DNA of 64,000 nucleotides from contig NC_134035.1 of the NCBI RefSeq assembly GCF_964204645.1, positions 7,130,501 through 7,194,500 of the forward strand. Direction: 5' to 3'. A program made the position numbers and the translations under genes. Shown here in pieces: positions 46,901 to 58,900 of this stretch; the first letter of the stretch is position 1; every line of letters begins with the position of its first letter. The notes beneath the pieces were generated by a model that did no database searches, was not told the origin of the DNA, and saw only the letters and a list, made by a program, of their open reading frames with translations. This stretch comes from Tubulanus polymorphus (Eukaryota; Nemertea; Palaeonemertea; Tubulaniformes; Tubulanidae).

Positions 46901-49900
46901 ATATTTCTTCTTGATAATGATTTACAACGCGTGAACTCCTGTCAATTATAAAACAATTCAATGATTACCAATGAAATCTAAGAGAATTTATATATTGGTA
47001 TATTATCTGAAATGAATATATTCTGAAATAAAGTTTTAGATAATCGGAAGCCTGCTCGATAGTGCAAGTTATGACTCGAAGTTTTGCCTAAGCACTGTGA
47101 CGTGGCATAATTTAATTAGATTTCTTACTCTCGTAATGGGGAATTAATTTGTCATTCGTCTCGTTCGCGAATTATTGAGTCATAGCGTATAACATTTGAA
47201 TAGGTATTCATTTCCCGTTCATGGTTGCACACATAGACATTGTTTTGGCAGATTGAACTTTGTAAATATGGTCTATAGCTTACTGTAATGATTCAAGGAA
47301 ATCTTCGATGAAATCAGCTATAGAGCTCGCTGTCCAAAAGTCCTCGTGCTCCAGTTCGTCTGGAGTAAGGTTCTTGTAGGCCGACGTCGCCAAGGCTATC
47401 ATTCCGTCAAACACAGGCCTTGCGCCTTCCACATCATCCTGGAGCATTAATAGATGAAATAGACTTTAGTCGAAACAAGGTTTCTTAAACATTACGGGGA
47501 AATATGGTGCCAAATTCTGCCGCTGGGATTTGGGTGGAGTGAACGAGATCCTACCTTCCAGCGCATCATGTCTTTGTAATGTTCGATCATTCTATCGCAG
47601 GCCGACGCTATTTCTTTCTTCGGTTTAGTTACCAACATTCCCATATACGAGGCCCACAATCTTTGTACCTTTTTGTTCCTAATTGATAATCGCAGTAGGT
47701 AAGTACAAAACTCAAACCCGAAGAGAGTCACGAGTAAAAAACGAGTATTCAAAGTTTTGTAAAAACATACAGGAGGGAATTGATTTCAAAGATATTGTGA
47801 TTGTTTTAGGAATTTCTTTCAAAATTCAAAACTGGCAAATGTTTGTTTCTTTTGTTTCGCTTCAAATCTAGGCTTGGTGCATACAGCAAAAAATTGAACA
47901 CAAACAGAACAGCGCTTCTGGCGTGTTTCGTGGCTGTGAACACGGTCTTCGCGACACCCTTTTTTCAAAAGTTGGTTTCACGAAATCCGAAAAACTTATT
48001 TCGATTGGTGTCTGCTTTCTCTAAAAACAAGGAACATTCTTCAGCTTAAGCCTGGCGCACACAACAGAAAAACCTCGAAACAAGTCGGATATAGTATGAT
48101 CCTTTCTTATTCTCTGTTAAGCGGTGATGTCGGTTTGTTTGCCGTATAGGATAGCGGTCGAACAAAACATTGGAACGCATGAACACAAAATCCGTTCTCT
48201 TGTTTCGTGTGTTTCTTGTTGTACGCGTGCTAACTTTTGCTGTCTTCACTCTCCGAATGGAGCAGACTTGTTTCTACAACATAAGTTTCCTTCATTCCGT
48301 GTTTCGTGTTTAACTTACTGCTCTTTGTTGCCGTGGCTCACTTTACAAGCCGCATCCAGAAAATCTGTGTATCGCGCGATTACCTTCGCCAACAATCTAT
48401 AGTTTTTCAACGAATGTCCTAAATCTGTCATTTTCTGGATGTATTCTTCAAACAATTGTTCGTTATCCTTCAATACGAAGACTATTATATGAGCGTTTGG
48501 CGGGTTTTTACAGTATGCTTATGACATGTAATATGGTCATCCCTTCCGTAAAGGATATAAATAATAACGAGAGGATCGAAATTCACAGCATTCATATCAA
48601 ACAGATCAGAACATTCTGCCTTAATATCATATAAAATGACCAGGAAACTCCTCCAGAATGCTGAATCTGTTTCCCAAATGTTATAGATTTGATTGAGGCG
48701 GGTACCTGAGATAGGCCTACCTGAATATATGGACGAAGCTCATCGCTGTCAAGACGTCGATAGAAAGTAGTCACGCTATCCAGGAGATCTTTTGCCAATT
48801 TAGTTGGTTCGTGGTCTACGGCCACCTCTAAAAGCCGAAACACCGTCGCAATCTGCTTCAAACATATTTCTTTGCTGGATCTAGAAATACATGTCATATT
48901 GTAAGTTCTCCATTCGTAGAACATAATATGATACATTTAGGTATACTTTGCGACAACATCAATTACAATTGCGTTTATTTCAATCTTCAACGTATTTCTA
49001 CCGCTGACAAATGAAAATGAATATATTCCTTTATGGAAAGAAACGTATATACAAGATTTTCTATCACGTTTAGACTGGTATTAATTCACCTTATATTCAA
49101 GATTCTATAATTTATCACCAAGCAGTAAAACTTACAGTGCAGATTTTATATAAGACTTTATTTGATCGATCACATTTTCGACTTTGTCTTCATCTTCAAT
49201 AAACTTTTCATCTTGGATTATTTTGATGATTCCTTCAATGTTGAATGGGTCTCCCGGTTGCTGTCACAAAAGAAATGTTTCATATTCAAATTTCTCGGTA
49301 ATGATAAACGAAAACATTCTCGAAAAGTTCTCCCACTCATAATGTTCATTGCATATCTTATCTTACCTTAAGTATTTCAGCTTGAATCTCATCTTCCAAT
49401 TCACGATCCAACAAACGGCAGACGTCCTGATAAACACTGGCCATATCAGATGAAAGATTTGAATCGTTGGACTTGCGTTGGTAATACACGTACAGCTCCG
49501 TAGTCTCAGTAAGTACATTCCTATACTGGGTTTCACTGCGAATATGAATATTCATGAAATTAATGTTTGAAAATGATAATATTGTTTCGATGAACTGACA
49601 ACCGTAGAAATAGGTCTAGGTTTTTTCTCACGTACATATCTTAGGAATTTAAGAAAGCAAGCGATGCGCTTTGTATCTTACTGAGACCAGACTAGTCATA
49701 ATAGATTAATCGCATTGAAGACGACACTGTCGATATACGTAGGCCTTTATCAAGCCTTTGTTTATTTCACAGCGTTTTGAAATGAGTTTTGTCCCAATGA
49801 ACTATTATAGATATACCTGATATAATCGAATATATAATTCCTCAGCAAATCGCTGACCCATGAACTGTAGAAATCATCCGTGGTTTCCACGTGTTTCTCG

Positions 49901-51072
49901 GGTATGAATTCACGCATTAAGATCCTCAGTAATTTCTTAAGCTGTTCAGAATCTAATTTGTCCTGCAGAAAACGTGGATATGATTCTATGCCACGGTAAA
50001 GCAATGGTAAAAAAAGCAAGTGACGTCTGATTTTGGTTTTATGAAAACTTAGGCTCGAAATTCAACATTAAATCAATTAGCAGCTGGACTGTAAATCAAA
50101 TAAACGTTTAAAAGTATTCTTCGCACACAATCGTGGGAAAAAGCTGCATGAAAACGCATGAATAATGAGGGTTGTTTTTCTTCAAATTGTGGGTGTGTGC
50201 TTCTTCTTCATATTCAATGCCTTTGTTAACTTTAGTCATGAAAATGGTATCAAGATGGTTTACGATAGATCCAGAAATTGTACATACTTAAAAATTTTGA
50301 TTTTGGAAATTGTGGATTGTTTGTTCTTTATCGCTGTTAGCGGATGATTACATCGCGTTTTCCATCATACCAGTATTTGTAGGAATACAGATTTCTTCTG
50401 GGTTTTTATTAGACCTATCAATATCTATTCACCGTCGCGACATACCTCCATGTATTCTTTCATTTCAAAGCGTCGGAATATCTCGCGTATCAATTCTATA
50501 TGGGTTGAACCCGGTCCAGCAGTAAGCAGGTGCACGACCAAATCATAGATTAATGGGTAGAATTCGTCTGCAACCGAATCCTCAAAATCACTTTCAAATA
50601 GAAAACAATCTTTTATACGCGTTTGATATGCCGCCGATGCACGTCTGTCCTATGTTTTCATTTTTCTTACTTATCTGTAAGTCCATATCGCAGATTACAA
50701 CTTAATGATCGTTAATGTAAAGCACTAGGCCTCTGATAGATCAGAACACTATACATGTTTATATTCTAGAAACAATTCTAAGAATGTTCAGATTATCTTT
50801 AATTATTCATAAGCGATGACGATTATCATCGTTAAATTCAAACCTTACTCATGTTTCGATTTAATCCATTGCAGAGCGGCAATGGCCATCGTCCCTGGTG
50901 GAGTTGAGTAGCGTGGATAACCTGGTGCACACACCGCATCTCGCAGGTATTCTATCTCCCCGATTAGTTGTGCGCTCGAAACTTCTCGATAACCTTCCTC
51001 GTCGTCCCTAAGGAGATCTTCGTCATCCTCGCTCGCATCTTTAAAACGATACCGCGGAAGAAATTTCGCCAT
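40925..51072 (-). CDS. Death domain plus tandem TIR protein with long helical-repeat N-terminus and C-terminal CaaX box
   Basis: Exons in coding order: 50849-51072, 50446-50590, 49817-49962, 49367-49535, 49136-49260, 48721-48880, 48319-48467, 47555-47678, 47284-47438, 46815-46938, 46609-46739, 46265-46412, 45819-46020, 45599-45735, 45000-45221, 44419-44648, 44042-44273, 43204-43477, 42504-42763, 42036-42273, 41871-41950, 40925-41752 (4503 nt, 1500 aa). Residues 1-863 are helical with ARM/HEAT-like spacing; part of it recalls the N-terminal region of Melted/VEPH1, which I hold weakly. Residues 864-941 are a heptad coiled coil, 942-1032 a death domain (EHDWRLLAQRLGYNPTDI), about 1047-1180 TIR1 (VFLSYQWSHQPEV, GFQCWMDIGQMGGGD), and about 1238-1365 TIR2 (VFISYQWGKQPQI, GFHCWMDIYQMGGGD). 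A Pro/Glu/Ser-rich tail follows and ends KKSKTCNIL. The Glu in NCIRE (1119) and NCRKE (1309) aligns with the SARM1 NADase glutamate. It is neither SARM1 (no SAM domains) nor MyD88 (too long, two TIRs). A role in innate immunity or cell death is inferred. Introns hold SINEs and diverged repeats. The acceptor at 48467 is weak. Confidence 0.85.
43580..43655 (-). repeat. tRNA-derived SINE, minus strand, intron 17 of the death/TIR gene
   Basis: On the minus strand a box-A-like GGGCTAGTGTGGCAGG (within 43623-43645) is followed by the box-B GGTTCGGATCCC (43591-43602). No cloverleaf acceptor stem pairs, so it is not a functional tRNA gene. It is the opposite-strand relative of 43800-43895. Confidence 0.7.
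43800..43895 (+). repeat. tRNA-derived SINE, plus strand, intron 17 of the death/TIR gene
   Basis: Box-A-like GGTCTAGTGTGGTAGG (within 43809-43830) and box-B GGTTCGAATACC (43866-43877) are spaced as in a pol III promoter, and CTGCCAGGGAG follows. It shares GCGCAC(T/C)CGG(G/T)CTAGTGTGG with the copy at 43580-43655. Confidence 0.72.
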
Positions 51073-51709
51073 TTTTGTCGTTCACTTACTTATTAGTTCT
51101 TTCATACTGAATACAATTTTCATGCACCGTTCTACCCGGTAGTAATTGTCACTATGCGCATACGTCATTCCGTGCTATGTTTATATTTCAAAACGTTTCA
51201 TTTCGATAACCTGTTTTCCTGTGTTAACGTTCCCCTTATTCAAGCAGTAGGTTGGTGTATTTACTGGCGTAGAACACAAATGTGATCGAATGGCAAACGA
51301 CCGTACGTTTTACTTTTTGTCTGATTAATCCATGAGCTGTAATAGCTAAAGGTTGGCTACGTTCTATGTACTGTAGTAGCTTGGGATACAGCTGATCGTT
51401 TGCCTGGTTGCTATTCGCGACAATCACACGATACCGGTACTTTAATCATCGATGTACGCTTCATTCTGATTCTGATTATTCTTTTGTTCAACGGCATAGT
51501 TTAGCTGCTATTCGAAAAAAATTGTTATATTACCATTGAAGCTGAAACTATAACCAGATGAATGCAGACTTTGCATGAATGAAACTTTTATCAGAAACGG
51601 CGAATCGAATGAACAATCTGTGACGTTTGATGGATGATTCGGGCCATTTGAAAAATCAAGGACTTCCCGGTGACAATAAGCCAGCGGTGTTAGAACTAGC
51701 CACACATTT
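51073..51709. other. Upstream region of the death/TIR gene
   Basis: This holds the presumed promoter and 5' untranslated region of the minus-strand gene starting at 51072. No TATA box, immune-type response element or coding sequence could be supported by eye. Confidence 0.4.
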
Positions 51710-51790
51710 ACAGGCGCGGATCAAGGATTTTTTCTAGGAGGGGGTTCATAAAACATGTTAATGTTAAACTGCCGACTAAAATCTCTAATG
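51710..51790 (+). mobile_element. Left terminus of a hAT-like element
   Basis: CAGGCGCGGATCAAGGATTT closely resembles the CAGGGGCGGATCCAG ends of the elements at 20615 and 25913. No matching right end was found before the LINE remnant that follows, so it is truncated. Confidence 0.5.
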
Positions 51791-51904
51791 ATAGGTGGCC
51801 TATACGGCATGTTGTTTGGCCCAACATAAGATGATATGGTACTGATTATGTGGTACCGTCCGCATTTGTCTTGAGTTCATCCCTTCATGAAAACGATAAT
51901 AAAA

Positions 51905-53060
51905 TCTTAGCATCTTAGCATTTGAGTGTTAGTACGAAGGTCGAAAAGGGAGATGTTGCCGTTAAGTAGGAAGTTTATCTTATTGGTTTCAGTGAGATTT
52001 GAGATGTGATCAGTTATTTTATTGTCGAATGAGGAAAACAGAGCGTCGATTTTTGTTTTGTGACCAGGTGACTGGCATTTAAGCATAAAGTGTTTAGTGT
52101 TAGCTGGTTTGTTACATAAGTTGCATGTAGGATTACGGACATTGATAAAGTTGTGAACATAAAATTGAGATTTTAAAAGGTCGGCGCGTAATCGGTTAAG
52201 TGAAATTTCTTCATCGCAGTTTATGTCCTTAAACAAGTAGGTTGGAACAGCAGTCGAAACTTGATGTTTGATACGAGACTTGAATATGGAAAGCGTAGTC
52301 AGCGAGCGAAGATTATTGTCGGTGTTGTTCCAGGTGTCTATGAGTAAAAAGGATGGGGACGAACGAATTTCCGCACTAGTACCGGCTGGTATGGTGAAGG
52401 GTCGAGGATTTCTGATGAAGCGAGGTCGAGCCGATTTGTATGTATTAAAGATAGTAGAGACGTAAGTGGGAATATTTCCTGATGAGACTCGGTACATATA
52501 TGTTTGAAGTCGTTCTTTCCTACGAGTATCGAGTGTTTTCCAGTTGAGACAAGAAAAGACTTTGCTAGAATTCGAGCCACGGATACACCCGGAAACGCAA
52601 GGAGCTGCTGAGTAGTGGACTCGGTCCAGTTTTGCGAGGGAGGCTTTACTTGCACTGTTGTACAATATGCCTCCATAGTCGATATGAGGGCTAATGAAGG
52701 ACGAGTAAATCTTATTGAGATGACGGGATGTAACAAACCGGGATAAGTGCTTCAGTGGATTTATTTATTTTTGCACCTTATTTGCTAGAGACTCCACATG
52801 ATCATTAAACGAGAGATTCTCGTCAAAGATGAATCCTAAATGTTTGTGAGTTTTTTGCTCGGAACGACTTCGTTTCCCAACTTTTTAGAGCCTTTCTTAC
52901 TAAAAATCATATCGACGCTTTTCGATGGTTTAAAGGATAGGCACCATGTTTGTGACCACTCAAAGATCTTATTTAGGTCCGATTGTAGTATAGAGTAGCG
53001 GGGTTTTCTGGGTCAATTGGGATGTAAAGAGAGGTGTCGTCTGCATAAAGGAAAGTTGGC
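51905..53060 (-). pseudogene. LINE reverse-transcriptase remnant, C-terminal part
   Basis: Reading on the minus strand: FLYADDTSLYIPID with the YADD active site (about 52985-53055), then IFEWSQTWCLSFKPSKS, GFIFDENLSFNDHV, SPHIDYGGILYNSASK, and a C-terminal zinc knuckle CNLCNKPANTKHFMLKC, stop near 51907. At least one in-frame stop (near 52770) and two frame changes break it. The region from 53061 to 53587 holds nothing certain apart from a possible continuation of the same element and the SLC16 gene's 3' untranslated region. Confidence 0.82.
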
Positions 53061-53587
53061 TCAAGTCCATTAAAGCATTAAATAGTTCCAAGTGAGACTT
53101 ATCACATTGGACTGGTATTTGGCTCATTGGGTTGTAGACATTGTCGACGAGTAGAAACGGTCGCAGCCGAATATTCACAGTATAAAGAACAAGATTCTCT
53201 AGTACAGGCAATGATTGAAAATTCGCGGATCAGCTACCAAAATAGGTGGAAGATGCTTTGTGTACGTTTAAAAGATTTATATAGACGTATATGTGTTTTT
53301 GTCTCCTAGTAAACCAGTCAATCAAGAGAACGATAACAGTGTTCTTTGATGACGATAATTCATAGCTGTCACCTTTTATACAATTTTTTACAATCTTTAT
53401 TTTCTATATTTAGGCAACATTCATCCCAGAATAAGAAAGAAAAATGAGCCCGAAATGTATCCTTGAGTTAATTAATGGTAATCCAACTAGTCATCTTCAG
53501 GAATACTGAATGTCACTGCACCTGGAAACATTTCAGCCTCGTTCTTTTTTTTCTTATTGTGCGACTCCACATCATCGTTACGTTTCA

Positions 53588-55205
53588 TCAATGATTTAAA
53601 GTTTCAATCTGTTGACTGATGAGCGGTTTCGTCACAGGAATTTTTAACTGACCAGGCGATGTAAGATTCATTTTATCATCAGGATCCTCCCCTTCCTCCT
53701 CAAGCTCCGAAACCACTTCACACCGCCTGTGTTCATTGCAGCTCTTCCACCACGTTTTCAACAAAATCATTACGGAACAGATTATAGAAACGGCAGTGAA
53801 ATAAAGCGAATATTTGTAATCACCACTGGTAGAATAAATCCACCCGGCGATCGGTGCTCCGATGATCAGTCCTATACCGCAGGTGAAACTGAGATAGGCG
53901 AATCCAATTTCAAATCGCTCGTAGCCAACAATATCAGTTGTTATTGCCGGCGATAATACTCCATAAGGTACCGACATAAAACTAGTTACACAACCGAATA
54001 TAAGCATTATCCAGAACTTATTCGTTACTGTCATTAGTATTACACATATTGCCATTATCATATAGGATAATAGCATCTGAGAAAATAAGTGTACTTTCTT
54101 TATATGAGCGATTGGACCTTGAATAACACGACCTGCTAGATTAGCAATACCGTATCCCATTAAAAATCGACTTGCTTTTAATTTACTGACGTTCGTTTGG
54201 TGCTGCACCAGAGCCGTCAGATGCACGAACATTACTGATAACGCCATCGCAAAAAGAAACCCGTTGATGAGCAATAGTAAGAAAGGTACAAATTTCAACA
54301 TCGACAACTGTAAGACGTTCTTTTTGGTTTTTGGTTGTTCGTGCTGTTTTAGTTTTGGAACCAGGCGAATCATTACTCCGCATACCGTCAGATTAAGAGA
54401 CATACCAGCTAGTATCAATATGCTACCGCGCCAACCATATGCTACAATAGTTGATTCAATTATTAGTGGCATAACAATCGTTCCTAATCCTATTCCGGAT
54501 ATTGCAAATCCCTGCGCTAATGACTGTTTTTCAGGGAAAAATGTAGGTGCGATGACTAGTAACGGCGTGAATGCAATACCGTAACCAAATCCTGAAAAAT
54601 ATACATAGGTAAAGCAGTGACCGATTCTTGACCGAAATGAACTTCAAAATCCACCACTTACCTGTCATGATACCGAATGTAATTATCAAAACATGGATAT
54701 TGTTTGCAAATACGGCTGACAACATTCCGGCAAACGAAACAATTCCGGCAAATATAAATACCCAGCTATATCCAATGTAACTGACTAGGACACTAGCCAA
54801 TGGACCTGAAAAATAAACGAGTCAATATACTAGTATTACATCTCGTCTGATTTTCTCATATCCTAACGTATTTTTGTAACTCTCAACTCTAACTACTCTG
54901 AGCTCGGGCCAATTTTGTCATCTTATCGGTCACCTCTTGTCAATATGATTGCTATACTACTACATATTTCATATGTAATATGTTTAGTGTATTTAGTTGA
55001 ATAACATACCGAGCAAAGACGACAGACCGATATTTAACGATGCTACAATACTCGTTAACGAATAACTCTCATCAAACGACTCAATCCATTCGACGTAATA
55101 AATACTCGTAGAGTATGAGATTCCAGTTGTAACGAATCCTGCAATAAACGACGATACAACGACAATCCAGCGTGTTTCTGGCATGGGACAGGTTTTTGTT
55201 TCCAC
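53588..55205 (-). CDS. SLC16-type monocarboxylate transporter (major facilitator family), complete, 3 exons
   Basis: A plasma-membrane MFS transporter expected to carry monocarboxylates or related small solutes. Exons in coding order are 55010-55205, 54662-54805 and 53588-54591 (1344 nt, 447 aa). The start Met gives a short hydrophilic N-terminus (METKTCPMPE) running straight into TM1. About twelve hydrophobic segments can be counted, with the large cytoplasmic loop after TM6 carrying VPKLKQHEQPKTKK. The TM4-5 region GFGYGIAFTPLLVIAPTFF followed by EKQSLAQGFAISGIGLGTIV is the clearest family signature (YF-KRR-LA-G-A-AG type). The family's usual N-terminal DGGWGW motif is replaced by PETRWIVVV, so substrate and proton coupling cannot be assumed. 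The C-terminus is acidic (ELEEEGEDPDD). A minus-strand AATAAA near 53400 could serve as its poly(A) signal. Confidence 0.93.
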
Positions 55206-55944
55206 GTTGTAGCAATAGCAATATTCACATATAAGCCCAGGTAAAATTTATTCGGTCTGAAAAACTGGTTCTTGCGATCGTCATTTATCAACAATAAAAT
55301 GTGACATTTATTGTACAATCGTTATTAGACCTGTTTAATCCGACGCTATACTGAGCCCGTTTGTTCGGTTATACAAAACACCATCCACAAGTCAGTTTTC
55401 TTCGACGATAGGTTCGTTCTATGTAATTGTATGACAAAGTGATGCAATAACCCAGATTTTTGTAATTTCAAAAGATGGCAAAAATCAACATAGTTGATCA
55501 CTTATCAACATAGGTAGCAATGGGGTAACGGTGCCGCTACTGTGGCAAGTGATGGCATTAGTGACGAATTTGCATCAGTCTATTGTAATAATTGGCGCCC
55601 GCCGTCCCAGAGAAAACGCTTGGGTCAGGGACTGTCATCGAGTTCATGGGGATTGAGCTGGATTCCGTGAGCATGCAAGCATGCTTACCCCGAGATAAAC
55701 TGGACAGGTATCGCTTACTTCTTGGTGAGCTACGAAGAGTAACTTTACGGGTGTTGCAATCAGTTCTGAGCCTCCTACATTGATGTCAGTTCGACCTGAG
55801 GTTCTTAACAAAAAGAAACAGACAAACGATTTTGGTTATGTTATGTCAGCTATTTAGGTTTATTCATTTCGAATTCATTCTAACTCAATTAATTGAAATA
55901 TTTCTATGACATTCTATACTGGATTATAGCTGATAATTTTTGAT
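55206..55944. other. Gap between the SLC16 and VWA genes
   Basis: It contains the SLC16 upstream region, the retroelement fragment at 55590-55785, and the VWA gene's 3' untranslated region with a possible minus-strand AATAAA near 55857. Nothing else is recognised. Confidence 0.5.
55590..55785 (+). pseudogene. DIRS/Ngaro-like retroelement RT fragment
   Basis: The plus-strand frame reads PEKTLGSGTVIEFMGIELDS, then LPRDKLDRYRLLLGEL and TLRVLQSVLSLLH. This is the connection region after the reverse transcriptase in tyrosine-recombinase retroelements (F-G-E-D, LP-DKL, L--LQSL-G-L). Only about 60 codons remain. Confidence 0.6.
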
Positions 55945-58900
55945 TCATTTTTTCGTTCCTGGCACTCCTGCTCCAGCACTTCCAGATCCTGTAAGAAAAT
56001 ATATTTTTGTAAACCAACATTCGATTATCGTTCAATAATCACATCGATGGATGAAACTACCTTTAGCGCAGATTTTCTGAAGGGCAGCCGAAACCTTAGT
56101 GGCAACTCCTTGCCAGGAGGAAACAAGAATTTTCAAATCGTTGTTGTTATTGGAAATAGCCTGATATTCCGTCTGGCTTCTTTCACTCATCGAGTGACCG
56201 GGAACTCCGACTACGATAGATTCAATTCCTGCAAAATATCAGATCTAAATTAATATAATCATCTGTTTGTATCTAATTTCATCGAATCCTCAGACGGTGA
56301 CGATAAGGGCTCCTTAATGTTGATTTTGTGAAATTTATTCATTTCGATATATTCAATTTTAGATATTTCAGCGATTGACAATGAGAGCGATATTTGGCCA
56401 GGTTTTATAAGGCAAAATCATGTAAAGTATTCGTCAATAATGAGTATCATAAAAAATCCAATCGAAAAAGGGTTCTACCGCGTATATAGCAATTAGAAAA
56501 TTAGCTGGTTACTTCGAACAGGGTCTGTATCATATGGTTTCTGTCCGTGAATGAAGGGTAAATAGAAAGAAACGCATCGAGTGAAGCGACTCGTCGCGTC
56601 GACCCCGATGAGTCGAAGCTGTGTTTACCTGCATCGACGTTCTTCTCGGATTCTTGTTTAACCCAGTAAGCGCTTCTCGAAACACCATCGTACAGCAAGA
56701 CGATCATTTTAGCCGTTGAGTTTCGTCTGGAATGCGCTGCAGAGAAGCTAACGTCTCGAGCATATTTTAGAGCATTACTTGTAGCCGTGCTGCGGCCTAG
56801 GTATTCCTGTAAGGTAGGACGTGAGAAAATATGTAAAGACGAGGAGCTAAATCTACAAGATTGCTGATGAAATACTTACCACAGAGGATTTCGCCACGAG
56901 ATCAGTGACAGCTGCTTTTGAATTTCCTGCTTTCAGAGCAAAGTTTCCGTGTGTCGCACGAGCGTATGACAGCAGCCCAATTTGAGTTTCGTTACCAAAA
57001 TGACCGAAAGCGTTACTCGAAACGTAATCTACAACATGCATCGCATTGGCCCATTCGGCTGTTCTAGTGCTCGCCGATACATCAACGATGAACACGATAT
57101 CAGCCAGGTCACACTCTAAAGTACAAAGATTCGTTTGTTTTAGACATACAAAACTTTAAATGACCAATCATACATACTTTGAATGTCATTTAATCGCAAT
57201 TTGTTATGTAGTTAATGAAAAAACCCACAATATTGATACATGGAATTTGAACAACGAAAAATCTGTTTCATATCAGTGACGTTTCAGATTGATGATGGTT
57301 GGAAGGAATTTGTCTAAAACGTCGATATTGTGGATTTCTATATATTTAACAATACATCAATGTCTGAATATGTAAATGTTTTTCTCTTTTAGTACGAATT
57401 ATGTATAAATGATTAAATTTTGAAATCGGTTGCTTACTTTTCTTTTCTGGTGCTGGTGCAGGTGCTGAAATGAATACAATGAGAATATTTAATGAATCGT
57501 ATACAGAATTATCATCAAGATAAATGAAATGCGGTCCTTGTTTACTAACGTTTTGGGCAGAGGTCATCAAAACCAGAAATGAGCTTTTTAACAGTCTCTT
57601 CAATGAATCCATTGTCCGCAGCGCTGCCAGAGTAAGCATCGGAGCTTGGGTTCGCCGCTAGTTTGAAGTTAGTCTTTTGAATATCGTTCGGTTCCACGAT
57701 ACGTCGTGGATCCTGAAGATTTAAGACAATTCGCTTCACACCATTTTTGTTCAAGCCATTAGCTGCAGCCGTCAGGGCTGTTTGATTACTGGGAAATCCA
57801 TCGAAGAATACTATCATGAATTTTTCGGCATCAGCTCGACCTCCATACGCCTGCGACATGCTCTTCTGGTATGATTTCTTAATCGCCTCACCAGTTATTG
57901 ATCCATGAATAGCAACATCCTTTAGATTGAAAAAAAATCATGATGTTAAGACGTACTTATGTTATCGATAATTATGATAATGTATTGAGGTACTAACTGG
58001 CATTTTGTTTGAAATAATGTCATTAAGAAGTTGCTCCTTATTGTCTGTGCTATTCAGAAGGATCGACTGTTTCCAGTTATTTCCGTAGTAGTCAATACCA
58101 ACGCGAAAATCATCTTTTCCTACGAGAACAAATATATACCTTCGTTTCACTGATATTCAAAATAACTGAAATAAGGTAATATGTCGAGCATTTTGTGCTG
58201 TAAATTGGGAATCTTGGATGTGTAATTTAAACGAAGGATTAGGTTTTGGCTATTACTGGCACAGGTGGTGAAAAATGAAACAGGTCGAGCACAGATTGAA
58301 GGATCATTTCTTACAACAGCTGGTATGAAACTATAGAGACAATGTCTATGATAATTTTACCGGAGCAATTTGCAATGGCGGTGATCATTCCGGGGGTAAT
58401 CTTCGAGGGGGATATTACTTGAGGCATTGTCCTAGAACCTCCAATGAAGTCAGGCGAAATGAAGACGCCATTAGTGTACTTAATATTCTTTCCAAAAAAT
58501 ATATATTTTCCCCTTCGTTAAACATGGATCCATTTGACGTAACATACTAGCACATCTTTAGACCGTTAGAGTCTATCAAACCACTAATAAGGTAATGCTT
58601 TGATGATACGTGTTCATTGCGGATGAATTGAGGAAACTATCGTTTCCGGATGGAGTGTCTTACCTATTGCTGGGATAGCAGAGACGTATCGTAATATGAA
58701 GCTTTTGATGTTCATTTGTCTCAGATCTCTTTGACTCATCGATGCGTCCACAAGAAATATGACGTCACGTTTTCTTGGAACGCAAGCTGGAAATATTTAA
58801 AAAGGCGATTTTTATCGTATATAATTAATAAGTATAATGACAAAGGGAGTAACGTTCGAACTGCACTGGATAATTGGCATGAAGTAGCGTTCGTTGACTT

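Noticed and set aside
40925-51072. SARM1 or MyD88 orthologue
   Set aside because: There are no SAM domains, two TIRs of a different subtype, a death domain, and a length of 1500 aa; neither orthology fits.
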